Source: CAYYBZ01 sp964470285 [NCBI: uncultured Oligoflexia bacterium] | GTDB taxonomy: Bacteria > Bdellovibrionota_G > CAYYBZ01 | Length of the DNA stretch: 22,557 bases | NCBI GenBank assembly: GCA_964470285.1 | Contig: CAYYBZ010000005.1 | Location: forward strand, 1 to 22,557 | Direction of reading: 5' to 3' | Shown here: positions 9,156-16,485 of the stretch, piece after piece | Position numbering within the stretch: position 1 is the first letter of the stretch | Layout: every line of letters starts with the position of its first letter | The notes under the pieces: generated by a model | Databases searched by the model: none | What the model was told of the DNA's origin: nothing | What the model saw: only the letters and a program-made list of their open reading frames with translations | Made by a program: the position numbers and the translations under genes

Positions 9156-10607
9156 TTAAGAGAGCTTCTCAACAAAAAGTTTTAAAAATTCATAAAATTT
9201 ATTTGTTGATTCTATGTTCAGCTTTTCGTCCGGACTGTGGGCACCGGTTATATCCGGACCGAAGGCTATCATATCTATCCCTTCATATTTTTCTCCGATT
9301 ATTCCGCATTCCAGCCCCGCGTGAACCGCCGTAACATGAGGTTCTTTTCCGAATTTTTCCTTCCATGCGTTTTTACCGATTTTTAAAAGTTCAGATTTCA
9401 TATTGGGTTCCCAGCCTGGATATGCATTCGCATCTGATGCATCTGCTCCGTACTTTCCGGCCAATGCATGAAAGTCTTTATTTAAGGATTTCATAGCTTT
9501 TGAAGATGACGATCTTTTGCAGTTAACAAGCTCGATAACATTTTCTTTTGTATCCATAACACCCAGATTGGTAGAAGTCTCAACCAGCCCTTCTATATCC
9601 TTGCTCATTGCCACAATACCGTTTCTGGTATCATTAATCAGATCAAGAAGTTTCTTTTGAGATTCAACGGATAGTGCTTTATCCGGATACTTTGAAGCTT
9701 TCTGCGCCGTGATTTTTAAACCCTGATCCGTTTTACTGAATTCCTTTTGAAATTTTGAGTCGATGTCATCTATAATCTTATGAAACTTCGATTCATCTGA
9801 TTTATTAATTAGTATGTGGGCCTTTGATTCTCTTGGGATTGCGTTTCTTTTATTTCCGCCCTGAATATATGCAAGCTTTAAATCTACATCTGGAGATATG
9901 CTTTTAAGCAAAGCACCCAAAATTTTATTGGCATTAGCCCTTCCAAGATGTATGTCTAAACCCGAATGCCCCCCTTTAAGCCCTGAAACGGTTATTTTTA
10001 CCGATGTAAGTCCCTCAGGAACGGGTGAAAAATCACAGGGTAGAATAAACGTAGTATCCTGACCGCCTGCACAACCCACATAAAATATACCTAGCTCTTC
10101 GGTATCCAGATTGATCATTTTCCTGCTTTTTACGAAAGTTTTTTCAAGGGCAAACGCTCCGGTTAAAGCCGTTTCTTCATCAACTGTGCATAGAATTTCT
10201 AAAGGAGCATGTTTAAGAGCAGGCTCTTCGGTTATAGCCATCGCCGCTGCTATTCCTATGCCGTTATCTGCCCCTAGAGTCGTACCCCTGGCAGTTATCC
10301 AACCGTCATCAATATACACGTCAAGAGGGTCGGTATTGGGATCCACTTTAGAATCGATATTTTGTTCAGCTACCATATCCAGATGTCCCTGAAAGGAAAG
10401 TATTGGGCTTTTCTCACAACCTTTGCTGGCCGGAACCCTAATAATCATGTTTCCTGACTTATCTACGTTATATTCGTAACCCTTTTCTTTGGCCCAGCTT
10501 ATTATATGATTTCTTATAGCCTCTTCCTTTCCGGAAGGTCTTGGAATTCTTGTAAAATCTAAAAAGTGTTTCCATATTTTTTCTTTTTTTAAATCATTTA
10601 ATTCCAT
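9156..10607 (-). CDS. pepD: Aminoacyl-histidine dipeptidase (M20 family)
   Basis: Cytosolic zinc dipeptidase that cleaves Xaa-His dipeptides and other unblocked dipeptides. The 483-residue length matches E. coli PepD (485). The metal and catalytic residues are all present: H75 and D77 in G-H-L-D-M-V, D114 in L-G-A-D-N-G, E144 and E145 in V-D-E-E-T, D168 in N-L-D-T-E-E, and a C-terminal histidine in G-A-H-S-P-D-E. The lid domain lies between about residues 190 and 385. ATG 10607 is chosen because AAGGGG lies six bases upstream on the minus strand. Frames open further upstream have no site and extend beyond family length. It is monocistronic, convergent with the TPR membrane protein and divergent from the folate operon. 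Confidence 0.93.
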   Translation of the reverse strand: MELNDLKKEKIWKHFLDFTRIPRPSGKEEAIRNHIISWAKEKGYEYNVDKSGNMIIRVPASKGCEKSPILSFQGHLDMVAEQNIDSKVDPNTDPLDVYIDDGWITARGTTLGADNGIGIAAAMAITEEPALKHAPLEILCTVDEETALTGAFALEKTFVKSRKMINLDTEELGIFYVGCAGGQDTTFILPCDFSPVPEGLTSVKITVSGLKGGHSGLDIHLGRANANKILGALLKSISPDVDLKLAYIQGGNKRNAIPRESKAHILINKSDESKFHKIIDDIDSKFQKEFSKTDQGLKITAQKASKYPDKALSVESQKKLLDLINDTRNGIVAMSKDIEGLVETSTNLGVMDTKENVIELVNCKRSSSSKAMKSLNKDFHALAGKYGADASDANAYPGWEPNMKSELLKIGKNAWKEKFGKEPHVTAVHAGLECGIIGEKYEGIDMIAFGPDITGAHSPDEKLNIESTNKFYEFLKLFVEKLS

Positions 10608-10706
10608 AAATTTCCCCTTGGATCTGATTTTTAAGTAAAAGTAGCGCAAATCTACTAAATTCATCTGCTAATGGCAAGGTTTTGAGCCGTTTACATTTGC
10701 GATAAG

Positions 10707-10733
10707 TTGATTTTTGCTTGAATATCATATAGT
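10707..10733 (+). promoter_or_regulatory. Possible promoter of the folate operon
   Basis: TTGATT (10707-10712) and TATAGT (10728-10733) are separated by 15 bp. The distance from the likely start site (about 10740) to the ATG at 10746 is only about six bases and no Shine-Dalgarno site is visible, so the message may be leaderless. The spacer is short and the call is weak. Confidence 0.3.
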
Positions 10734-10745
10734 AAAGCCTCTTAT

Positions 10746-11456
10746 ATGAAAAAAGTTGCACTGATAACCGGAGGGGCTAAGAGGCTTGGGCGGGAAATAG
10801 CCCTCTATCTGGCTAATTGCGGTTACGATATTGCGCTTCATTATAATTCATCTGAGAAACCGGCCAAAAACACACAAACAGAAATAGTCAAACTCGATGT
10901 TAGCTGTGAGATATTTAAGGCCAATCTGTCAAATGAATCAGACCTTATATCCAGAGTTCATGAAAAATTTTCAAATCTTGATATACTGATTAACAGCGCA
11001 AGCATTTTTGAAAAATCTTTGATGGCCGATACTTCAACTCAGTTTTTAGAAAAGCATTTGAAAGTAAACCTGGCTGCACCCTTTTGGCTATCAAGAGATT
11101 TTGCAAAAACTTTTAAGAAGGGGCATATAATTAACATTCTCGACACAAGAATAACCTCACAAAGGACTTCATACGCCGCTTATTCAATTTCCAAAAAGGC
11201 TCTGGCCGAAATGACAAAAATGGCGGCTTTTGAATACGCACCTAAAATCAGAGTTAACGCCGTTGCCCCGGGTTTGATTTTACCGCCTGAGGGAAAGGAC
11301 GAAAGCTACCTAGATAATCTTGCCAAAGGTATTCCCTTAAAAAGAAAAGGTACAATTAAAAGTATTTTAAACACCGTGAACTTTCTTCTAAATAATGATT
11401 ATATAACGGGTCAGATTATTTTCTGTGACGGCGGAGAACATTTAATTAAAAAGTGA
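10746..11456 (+). CDS. Pteridine-reductase-like short-chain dehydrogenase (FolM/PTR1 type)
   Basis: NADPH-dependent short-chain reductase of 236 residues, most likely reducing dihydropterins such as dihydromonapterin or dihydrofolate. T-G-G-A-K-R-L-G-R at 8-16 is the cofactor motif with the arginine typical of the pteridine-reductase group. The catalytic set is D133, Y146 and K150. The aspartate in place of the usual SDR serine, 13 residues before the tyrosine, matches the D181-Y194-K198 arrangement of trypanosomatid PTR1. I-L-P-P-E-G near residue 178 is also typical of bacterial FolM-like proteins. Linkage to folB and folK supports a pterin substrate. Whether the product is tetrahydromonapterin or a folate intermediate is not determined. 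The start is the ATG at 10746, without a visible ribosome site. Confidence 0.8.
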   Translation: MKKVALITGGAKRLGREIALYLANCGYDIALHYNSSEKPAKNTQTEIVKLDVSCEIFKANLSNESDLISRVHEKFSNLDILINSASIFEKSLMADTSTQFLEKHLKVNLAAPFWLSRDFAKTFKKGHIINILDTRITSQRTSYAAYSISKKALAEMTKMAAFEYAPKIRVNAVAPGLILPPEGKDESYLDNLAKGIPLKRKGTIKSILNTVNFLLNNDYITGQIIFCDGGEHLIKK

Positions 11457-11473
11457 TAGTTGCCGATATTATT

Positions 11474-11839
11474 ATGAATAGTAAAAATATTACAATAATA
11501 AATGTTAAAAACTTAAGACTTCGAACAATCATCGGGGCAAATGAATCCGAAAGAACGAACAAACAGGATATTATTGTAAATCTTACTGTCGAAGCCGACT
11601 CAAAAAAAGCCATTGAAACTGATAATATTGAATACGCATGTAACTACAGAAATATCACTAAAAAAATAATTGAAACCGTTGAAAATTCGAATTTTTTTCT
11701 CTTAGAGAAACTTGTAAATCATATTTTGAAAACCGTTATGGAATTTAAGCCTGTTCTAAAAGCAACTGTTGAAATAGATAAGCCGGGGGCTTTAAGGTTT
11801 GCCGATTCAGTTTCCGTAAAGATGACTAAAGAAAGGTAA
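11474..11839 (+). CDS. folB: Dihydroneopterin aldolase
   Basis: Folate pathway enzyme that converts 7,8-dihydroneopterin to 6-hydroxymethyl-7,8-dihydropterin and glycolaldehyde. From ATG 11474 it has 121 residues, the normal length. Family marks are I-I-G-A-N-E-S-E-R near residue 19, the Y58-R-N segment, L-L-E-K-L at 76-80, and the catalytic lysine K103 in E-I-D-K-P-G-A-L. An in-frame GTG at 11453 overlaps the stop of the preceding gene (GTGA) and would add seven residues. It is possible by coupling, but ATG fits the family alignment better. Neither has a clear ribosome site. It lies between the reductase gene and folK. Confidence 0.9.
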   Translation: MNSKNITIINVKNLRLRTIIGANESERTNKQDIIVNLTVEADSKKAIETDNIEYACNYRNITKKIIETVENSNFFLLEKLVNHILKTVMEFKPVLKATVEIDKPGALRFADSVSVKMTKER

Positions 11840-11843
11840 CGAT

Positions 11844-12227
11844 GTGAATTCAGCCGTCATAGGAGTTGGTTCCAACATCAATCCGTCTGTAAATATTGAA
11901 AGTTCAATAGATTTGCTTTCTGCTTATCTTAAAATAATAAAAATATCCGAAATTCTTAAAACCGATCCGGTAAATCGGTCTGATCAACCCGATTATCTTA
12001 ACTGTGCCTTTTTGATAGAAACCTCTTTGAACAGACATTCTACAAATAATCTCTTGAAAAATATTGAAATGTGCCTTGGAAGAAAAAGAACAGCCGACAG
12101 GTATTCACCAAGGACTATTGACCTCGATATCGTAGTGTGGAACGGTGAAATAATTGATAAAGACTTTTATCAAAGAGATTTTCTTAAAAAATCCGTACTG
12201 CAGGTATTTCCTGAACTGAATTACTGA
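11844..12227 (+). CDS. folK: 6-hydroxymethyldihydropterin pyrophosphokinase, short form
   Basis: Transfers pyrophosphate from ATP to 6-hydroxymethyl-7,8-dihydropterin, the step after FolB. At 127 residues it is shorter than the E. coli enzyme (159). The family motifs are clear: G-S-N at 9-11, Y-L-N at 51-53, L-G-R at 78-80, and S-P-R-T-I-D-L-D with the metal-binding D93 and D95. The C-terminal arm is shortened, and the H115 position of E. coli has no obvious match in D-F-Y-Q-R-D-F-L. Short FolK forms of this kind occur in other bacteria, so this is probably a variant and not a broken gene. The start is GTG 11844, seven bases after GAAAGG (11831-11836) and four bases after folB. A strong terminator follows. 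Confidence 0.88.
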   Translation: MNSAVIGVGSNINPSVNIESSIDLLSAYLKIIKISEILKTDPVNRSDQPDYLNCAFLIETSLNRHSTNNLLKNIEMCLGRKRTADRYSPRTIDLDIVVWNGEIIDKDFYQRDFLKKSVLQVFPELNY

Positions 12228-12233
12228 AATAAA

Positions 12234-12272
12234 AAAGGCCGGGGAATAAGAATTCTCCGGCCTTTAATTTTT
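12234..12272. terminator. Bidirectional intrinsic terminator
   Basis: A stem of AAAGGCCGG (12234-12242) and CCGGCCTTT (12257-12265), extended inward by G-T, G-C, A-T and A-T pairs, closes a six-base loop. It is followed by ATTTTT on the plus side and an A-run on the left that serves as a U-run for the minus strand. It ends the folate operon and, from the other side, the porin gene. Confidence 0.93.
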
Positions 12273-12286
12273 CAGATCTACTAAAT

Positions 12287-13375
12287 TTAGAATCTGACTT
12301 CGGCAAAAGGACCGAATGTGTATGAATCAGTATCCGCCGCATCATTATGTGCCCAGATGAAAGCTACATCAACAACTACATAGTCATTGAAATGATATCC
12401 GGCTCCGGCATAAAGATTTACGTCTTTTTCGCCTAGAGTCGGGGCGCTGCCTACTACGATATCCTGTTTAATACCGTAATCAAATCTGATGAAAGGATTG
12501 ATCTTTTCCATCACATAGGCATTGAAAATAAAGGACATCATGTAAGCATTTTCTCCCGCCATTCTTTCCCATGCGAATATTAAACCGGGTTTAACCATTC
12601 CGTCCATAAGATCCGCTGCAATGATGATGGGGATTATAACCTGATTGTCCTGACCGGCATTTGCCTTGTCATATTCAAGACCGATTGTGAAAGCAAGCAG
12701 TTCTTCAAAAGGTTTTAAACTGATTCTTGCCTGTATGGCTTTATGATTGGAAACTTCGGTAATATTCAAGTAGCTCTCGCCGTTGTAAAGACCGAAATGA
12801 TACTCAATCATTTTATCCATGAAGAAACCGTTTACTGCAAGACCTAAATCCCATCTGTTTGCGGTCGAATAACCGTTACCTACAAGAGGGCTCCATGCAA
12901 TTCTTCTGTGTTCCCATACGTTGTAAAGGACGTATCCTTCAAAAACAGTATCGATAACACCGGCATAGATCTTGTGATCGCCAAAGTTATAACCCATGTA
13001 AGCCATATCCAAGTGAACATCGCCAGGATTGGCATTGGCTATTGTTGCTGAGTTACCGCCGATTGTTACATTCTGATTTACGAGATTGAAAAGAGGTGCA
13101 ACATCAAATGCAATCCCGTACATCCAGTTTTCAGCAACATGACCGTAAGCAGACATAAGAACCCTGTTAATGTTGAACGAGTTAAAATCGTTACCGTTGG
13201 CTCTTGTGTAATTGTAATTAAAAAATGTCTGTCCTCCGATCTTAATGTTTGGGTAATCCCCGCTGCTCTCTACAGCCTTAGGCATGTAAAAAGGCTTTAC
13301 TCCTTCATCGGCAGCCATTACCGAGAAAGAAGCCAAGAAAGACACTGCTAAAATCAACGCGAAAATCTTTTTCAT
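12287..13375 (-). CDS. Outer-membrane porin-like beta-barrel protein
   Basis: A 362-residue secreted protein with a classical signal peptide: K-K at residues 2-3, a hydrophobic core and cleavage near V-M-A-A at 19-22. The mature part has many alternating aromatic/polar strands, few cysteines, and ends in R-F, the C-terminal phenylalanine typical of outer-membrane barrels. Strands such as G-G-Q-T-F-F-N-Y-N-Y and W-M-Y-G-I-A-F-D-V resemble phosphate-selective porin (O/P) and similar 16-strand proteins. Substrate is not readable. A strong ribosome site, GGGAGG, lies seven to eight bases before the ATG and a promoter sits just upstream, so expression is probably high. It is transcribed alone. Confidence 0.78.
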   Translation of the reverse strand: MKKIFALILAVSFLASFSVMAADEGVKPFYMPKAVESSGDYPNIKIGGQTFFNYNYTRANGNDFNSFNINRVLMSAYGHVAENWMYGIAFDVAPLFNLVNQNVTIGGNSATIANANPGDVHLDMAYMGYNFGDHKIYAGVIDTVFEGYVLYNVWEHRRIAWSPLVGNGYSTANRWDLGLAVNGFFMDKMIEYHFGLYNGESYLNITEVSNHKAIQARISLKPFEELLAFTIGLEYDKANAGQDNQVIIPIIIAADLMDGMVKPGLIFAWERMAGENAYMMSFIFNAYVMEKINPFIRFDYGIKQDIVVGSAPTLGEKDVNLYAGAGYHFNDYVVVDVAFIWAHNDAADTDSYTFGPFAEVRF

Positions 13376-13739
13376 GTTAAATACCTCCCTTTAGTTAAAT
13401 AATGTTTGGTTGCTCTAATTACACCTATATATAAAATTTGTCAATTACCATAATAAAATTAATGCATTGCGACTTTTCAAGTAAACCGAATAATTTATAC
13501 AATTTTAGAATATTATATTAAAAAGACAAAAGATTTTAGAAAAAACTAACTATATTATTAATGCATCACGTTATATTTTAACGTTTCAGGGGAACCGGGA
13601 CAAATAATAATCTGGAATTAAAAAGCTAAAAACCATATCTGGCTTATGATATGAGGTATTTCGCACAGCATAAAATTATAATTGAAAAAATAAAAAGCAT
13701 AGGTAAAGTACTGTTGGAAAGGTGTAAGAATACGGTTAA
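13376..13739. other. AT-rich divergent intergenic region
   Basis: This 364-bp gap separates the porin-like gene (-) from the CDP-alcohol operon (+). Its left end holds the porin promoter and ribosome site. Inside are two identical ATTAATGCAT decamers (13458-13467 and 13557-13566), 99 bp apart. There is a small inverted repeat ACGTTA/TAACGT at about 13567-13583 and a hairpin CATATC/GATATG at about 13633-13652. A 30-codon open frame (13651-13743) overlaps the next start. I cannot match it to a known riboswitch. I see no confident promoter for the plus-strand operon. Confidence 0.6.
13418..13444 (-). promoter_or_regulatory. Probable promoter of the porin-like gene
   Basis: On the minus strand a perfect TTGACA (13444-13439) is followed after 15 bp by TGTAAT (13423-13418), or after 17 bp by TAATTA (13421-13416). 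It lies 45 bases before the porin-like gene's ATG, and the gene has a strong ribosome site. Confidence 0.5.
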
Positions 13740-13743
13740 ATGA
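13651..13743 (+). CDS. Possible 30-residue leader peptide
   Basis: An ATG-started frame of 30 codons whose stop TGA overlaps the ATG of the CDP-alcohol phosphotransferase gene (ATGA). The predicted peptide is lysine-rich with an I-I-I-E-K-I-K core. There is no ribosome site before it, and 30 codons may be open by chance even in AT-rich DNA. The exact ATGA overlap is the only argument for translational coupling. Confidence 0.2.
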   Translation: MRYFAQHKIIIEKIKSIGKVLLERCKNTVK

Positions 13744-15059
13744 TAAATAAATGCATAATATTGACTAATGAAGATAAGTTTTTGGGCAAACCAAAAAACG
13801 ATAAAAACGTTTACGTACATAAAATACTGGGACTTACTTCACTTGAACGAATAATTTTATCTGCAAAAGAAAACGGAATTAAAGATTTTTGTTTTGTCGT
13901 AAACGGAAAATCACAGAATATTAAAGAAAGTCTTGATGAAAAAAATCTGAACGTTAACACGTCTTTCATTACTTCAACTGACTCTTCCAACCTTGATCCG
14001 GAATCAATTACACAACTTAAATCGTTTATCGATAAAGATAATGCCCTGCTCATAAAAGGTGAGCAAATAATTGATAAAAGAATATATAAAGAGCTTTTAA
14101 ATGAAGAAGCGAATCTGAATGAATATGAAATTATTGCAGCAGCAGGTATTCATGGAAACGGTTCTTCTGATGAAAACCCGGGGATTTACATTTGCAACAA
14201 AGAGCTATTTAATCAATCGAACTTTAATCAAAATTCGCAGGACTTGTCGCTTGACACTCTTTTAAAAAAATCACAAAGACTGAATTCGAAAGGAACATAC
14301 AAAATAAAGAAAGGCTTCTGGCACAATATTAAGGATGAATCTGACATCAAAAAAGCCGAAAAAAAACTTCTAAAGTCATGCATTAAAGAAGCTGACGGTT
14401 TTTTAAGCAGAAATTTCACCAGACCGATTTCCCTCTCCTTAAGCAGATATTTTTCAAAAACCTCCATTACACCCAATCAGATAACATACTTGAATCTGAT
14501 AATCGGCATTGTATCGGCAATTTTAGTTACCTCATCTGCTTATTTTATTAACATTTTTGGATTATTACTGTTCGAATTTACCGTAATATTTGACGGATGC
14601 GACGGCGAAATTGCAAGACTTAAATTTAAAAGCTCTAAAAAGGGCGCCCAGATTGATACGGTTATTGATTTTCTTATAAGGGTAATGTTTTTTACGGCTT
14701 TGGGAATCGTTAATCTTAAATTCAACCATACTTCCTTCGATTATTTTTTCAGCATAACTACTCCGATATTAAGTGCGATTACGATGATACTTACGGTTGT
14801 CCTTTTAATAAAATACGATATTCCGGACGAAGGATGTTTCAGCGAGGAGAATCTCAAATATCAAAAAACGCCAGATCCATTTATAAGGTTTTTAGCATTG
14901 CTTATGAAGCCTGAGGGCTTTACTTCTCTTTTTGTAATACTGGGTATTTTTAGATTATACCGTGTAATGCTGGTACTGGGGGCAATGGGCTATATCGGTT
15001 TTAGCATTTATAATATAATAACGGCCGTAAAAACCTTCCGCAAAAGGGCGACAAATTAA
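13740..15059 (+). CDS. CDP-alcohol phosphotransferase with degenerate nucleotidyltransferase domain
   Basis: A two-domain protein of 439 residues. Residues 1 to about 215 resemble the nucleotidyltransferase half of bifunctional inositol-1-phosphate cytidylyltransferase/DIPP synthase. The pattern is L-G-L-T-S-L-E-R-I-I-L-S-A, and W-H-N-I-K-D-E-S-D-I-K-K-A-E marks the domain end. However, the L-A-A-G-x-G-S-R nucleotide loop is absent. Residues 216-435 are a membrane CDP-alcohol phosphotransferase domain with the full motif D285, D288, G289, A292, R293, G302, D306 and D310. The linker (A-D-G-F-L-S-R, T-P-N-Q-I-T) is also that of DIPP-synthase-like proteins. It probably joins a CDP-activated alcohol to a second phosphorylated alcohol; the substrate is unknown. 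It leads a three-gene operon, with the start at ATG 13740 and an in-frame stop directly before it. Confidence 0.8.
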   Translation: MINKCIILTNEDKFLGKPKNDKNVYVHKILGLTSLERIILSAKENGIKDFCFVVNGKSQNIKESLDEKNLNVNTSFITSTDSSNLDPESITQLKSFIDKDNALLIKGEQIIDKRIYKELLNEEANLNEYEIIAAAGIHGNGSSDENPGIYICNKELFNQSNFNQNSQDLSLDTLLKKSQRLNSKGTYKIKKGFWHNIKDESDIKKAEKKLLKSCIKEADGFLSRNFTRPISLSLSRYFSKTSITPNQITYLNLIIGIVSAILVTSSAYFINIFGLLLFEFTVIFDGCDGEIARLKFKSSKKGAQIDTVIDFLIRVMFFTALGIVNLKFNHTSFDYFFSITTPILSAITMILTVVLLIKYDIPDEGCFSEENLKYQKTPDPFIRFLALLMKPEGFTSLFVILGIFRLYRVMLVLGAMGYIGFSIYNIITAVKTFRKRATN

Positions 15060-15073
15060 GGATATCTTAAAAA

Positions 15074-15727
15074 ATGCGAACTAACGGTGGAATAATAAAA
15101 TCAAAAAAAGCTTTTCTTTTCGACTTTGACGGTACTTTGGTCAATACAATGCATGGTTTTGCAGATATTGCCGGCAGAGTAATTAATGACTTCAATCCCG
15201 GCATTTCGTTCGATCAGGCCAGAGAAAAATATCTTCAAACATCCGGTATTCCCTTTTTCCATCAGCTTGAAATAATCTGTCCGGGTGATCCGAATAATCC
15301 GCTTAAATCAAAAATATTTGAACAGGAAAAAAAGTGCGGATTTTTCAAGGAATCCTTTTCAAAAGATGTCAGATACTCCATCAATCAATTGAGAAGCCTT
15401 GGACGCATTACAGGTGTTTCTTCAAACAATTTCCAGGAGCTTGTCGATGAGTTCGTTCAAAAAGAAGATGTAAATTTTGATATGGTTCTGGGTTTTAAAG
15501 AGGGATTCGAAAAAGGTAAAGATCATTTTGACTCCTTCGAAAATAAATTCGGACTTAACAGGGATAAAATGGTTTTTATAGGTGATTCCTTAAAGGATGC
15601 CTTAAGAGCACTGGAGAATGACGTCTCATTTGTGGGTTTGTGCGGAACTTTCAGTAAAGAAAATTTTAAAACCCTGAATAAGTCTATTCCTACCATAAAC
15701 AACATAAAGGAATTATTTGAACTATGA
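15074..15727 (+). CDS. HAD-superfamily phosphatase
   Basis: A 217-residue soluble hydrolase of the haloacid dehalogenase superfamily (phosphoglycolate phosphatase/Cof-unlike, helical-cap C1 type). Motif I is D17-F-D19-G-T with the nucleophile D17. Motif II is S116-S117-N. The motif III lysine is probably K148. Motif IV is G170-D171-S-L-K-D. The cap lies between about residues 25 and 95. The substrate is not readable. The neighbouring phosphotransferase and nucleotidyltransferase suggest that it dephosphorylates a phosphodiester product or a polyol phosphate intermediate. The gene starts 14 bases after the preceding stop, with AAGGA about 12 bases upstream, and its stop overlaps the next start (ATGA). 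Confidence 0.83.
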   Translation: MRTNGGIIKSKKAFLFDFDGTLVNTMHGFADIAGRVINDFNPGISFDQAREKYLQTSGIPFFHQLEIICPGDPNNPLKSKIFEQEKKCGFFKESFSKDVRYSINQLRSLGRITGVSSNNFQELVDEFVQKEDVNFDMVLGFKEGFEKGKDHFDSFENKFGLNRDKMVFIGDSLKDALRALENDVSFVGLCGTFSKENFKTLNKSIPTINNIKELFEL

Positions 15728-16485
15728 GAGCTGTAGTTTTGGCTGCCGGAACAGGATCCAGGCTTGGTTTGACAACCGGAAACAGAACAAAAGCGACGGT
15801 AAAGGTTTTCGGTAAAAGGTTAATAGATCATCTCCTTAATTTTTTCGAGATACCGCTGTTTGATGAGATTATTGTCGTCGGAGGTTTTTGCTTTACAGGC
15901 CTTGAAGAGTATCTTAAATCTTTAAACATTCCTAAAATAAAAGTCGTAAACAACAATTCTTACCTTAAAGGCAACATATTTACACTTGATAGGGGATTAA
16001 AAGAATTTAGAAGTGATTCATTTCTGATTACCAATGTTGATCATATTTATCCCGCTGAAATGTTCGATAAGATGAAGCTTTCTTTTTCAGGGATTACCGC
16101 TATGTGTGATTTTGACAGAACTCTCAGTGATGATGATATGAAAGTTAAACTGAATAAAAACGGAAAAGTTTTAAAAATTGACAAAAAACTGACGGATTAT
16201 GACTGTGGTTATATTGGTATGACATACGTAGATGTCGCTTTTAATGAAATATACAGAGTAGCACTGAAAAAAACTGTAAAGGAGTACGGTGATAAGGCAG
16301 TAGTTGAAAATGTTTTGCAACTTTTGGCTACCGAGGGAAAGGTAAAAGTAAATATATGTGATTTATCCGGCATTGACTGGTATGAAGTGGACACGGCAAG
16401 CGATCTTAAAAAAGCAGAAACGGCCCTGTCTAAAAATAAATATGCCGAGGAGGAGACTCGAACTCCTACGGGTCGCCCCACATGA
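15724..16485 (+). CDS. Sugar-/polyol-phosphate nucleotidyltransferase, inositol-phosphate cytidylyltransferase-like
   Basis: A 253-residue enzyme of the NTP-transferase fold that probably activates a polyol or amino-alcohol phosphate with CTP. L-A-A-G-T-G-S-R at 6-13 is the intact nucleotide loop, with K27 in T-K-A-T-V-K. D106-H107 in T-N-V-D-H-I-Y is the metal-binding site. W219-Y-E-V-D-T-A-S-D-L near the end matches the cytidylyltransferase family. The Y-L-K-G-N-I-F-T segment also resembles CTP:inositol-1-phosphate and phosphocholine/phosphonate cytidylyltransferases, so the exact substrate stays open. Its ATG overlaps the stop of the phosphatase gene (ATGA). The last 14 codons, 240 to 253, are antisense to a tRNA gene. 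They carry the T-R-T-P-T sequence that this creates, so the conserved body ends near residue 238. Confidence 0.78.
   Translation: MRAVVLAAGTGSRLGLTTGNRTKATVKVFGKRLIDHLLNFFEIPLFDEIIVVGGFCFTGLEEYLKSLNIPKIKVVNNNSYLKGNIFTLDRGLKEFRSDSFLITNVDHIYPAEMFDKMKLSFSGITAMCDFDRTLSDDDMKVKLNKNGKVLKIDKKLTDYDCGYIGMTYVDVAFNEIYRVALKKTVKEYGDKAVVENVLQLLATEGKVKVNICDLSGIDWYEVDTASDLKKAETALSKNKYAEEETRTPTGRPT

Noticed and set aside
9150-9180. Terminator between the TPR membrane protein and pepD
   Set aside because: Only a short GAGA...TCTC match exists, without a proper stem and T run.
13139-13351. Antisense frame over the porin-like signal region
   Set aside because: It is a shadow of the porin-like gene with no supporting signals.
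13590-13660. Possible riboswitch in front of the CDP-alcohol operon (GGGGAACCGGG stretch)
   Set aside because: I compared it by eye with c-di-AMP, c-di-GMP, SAM, fluoride and cobalamin motifs and none of the conserved cores fits.
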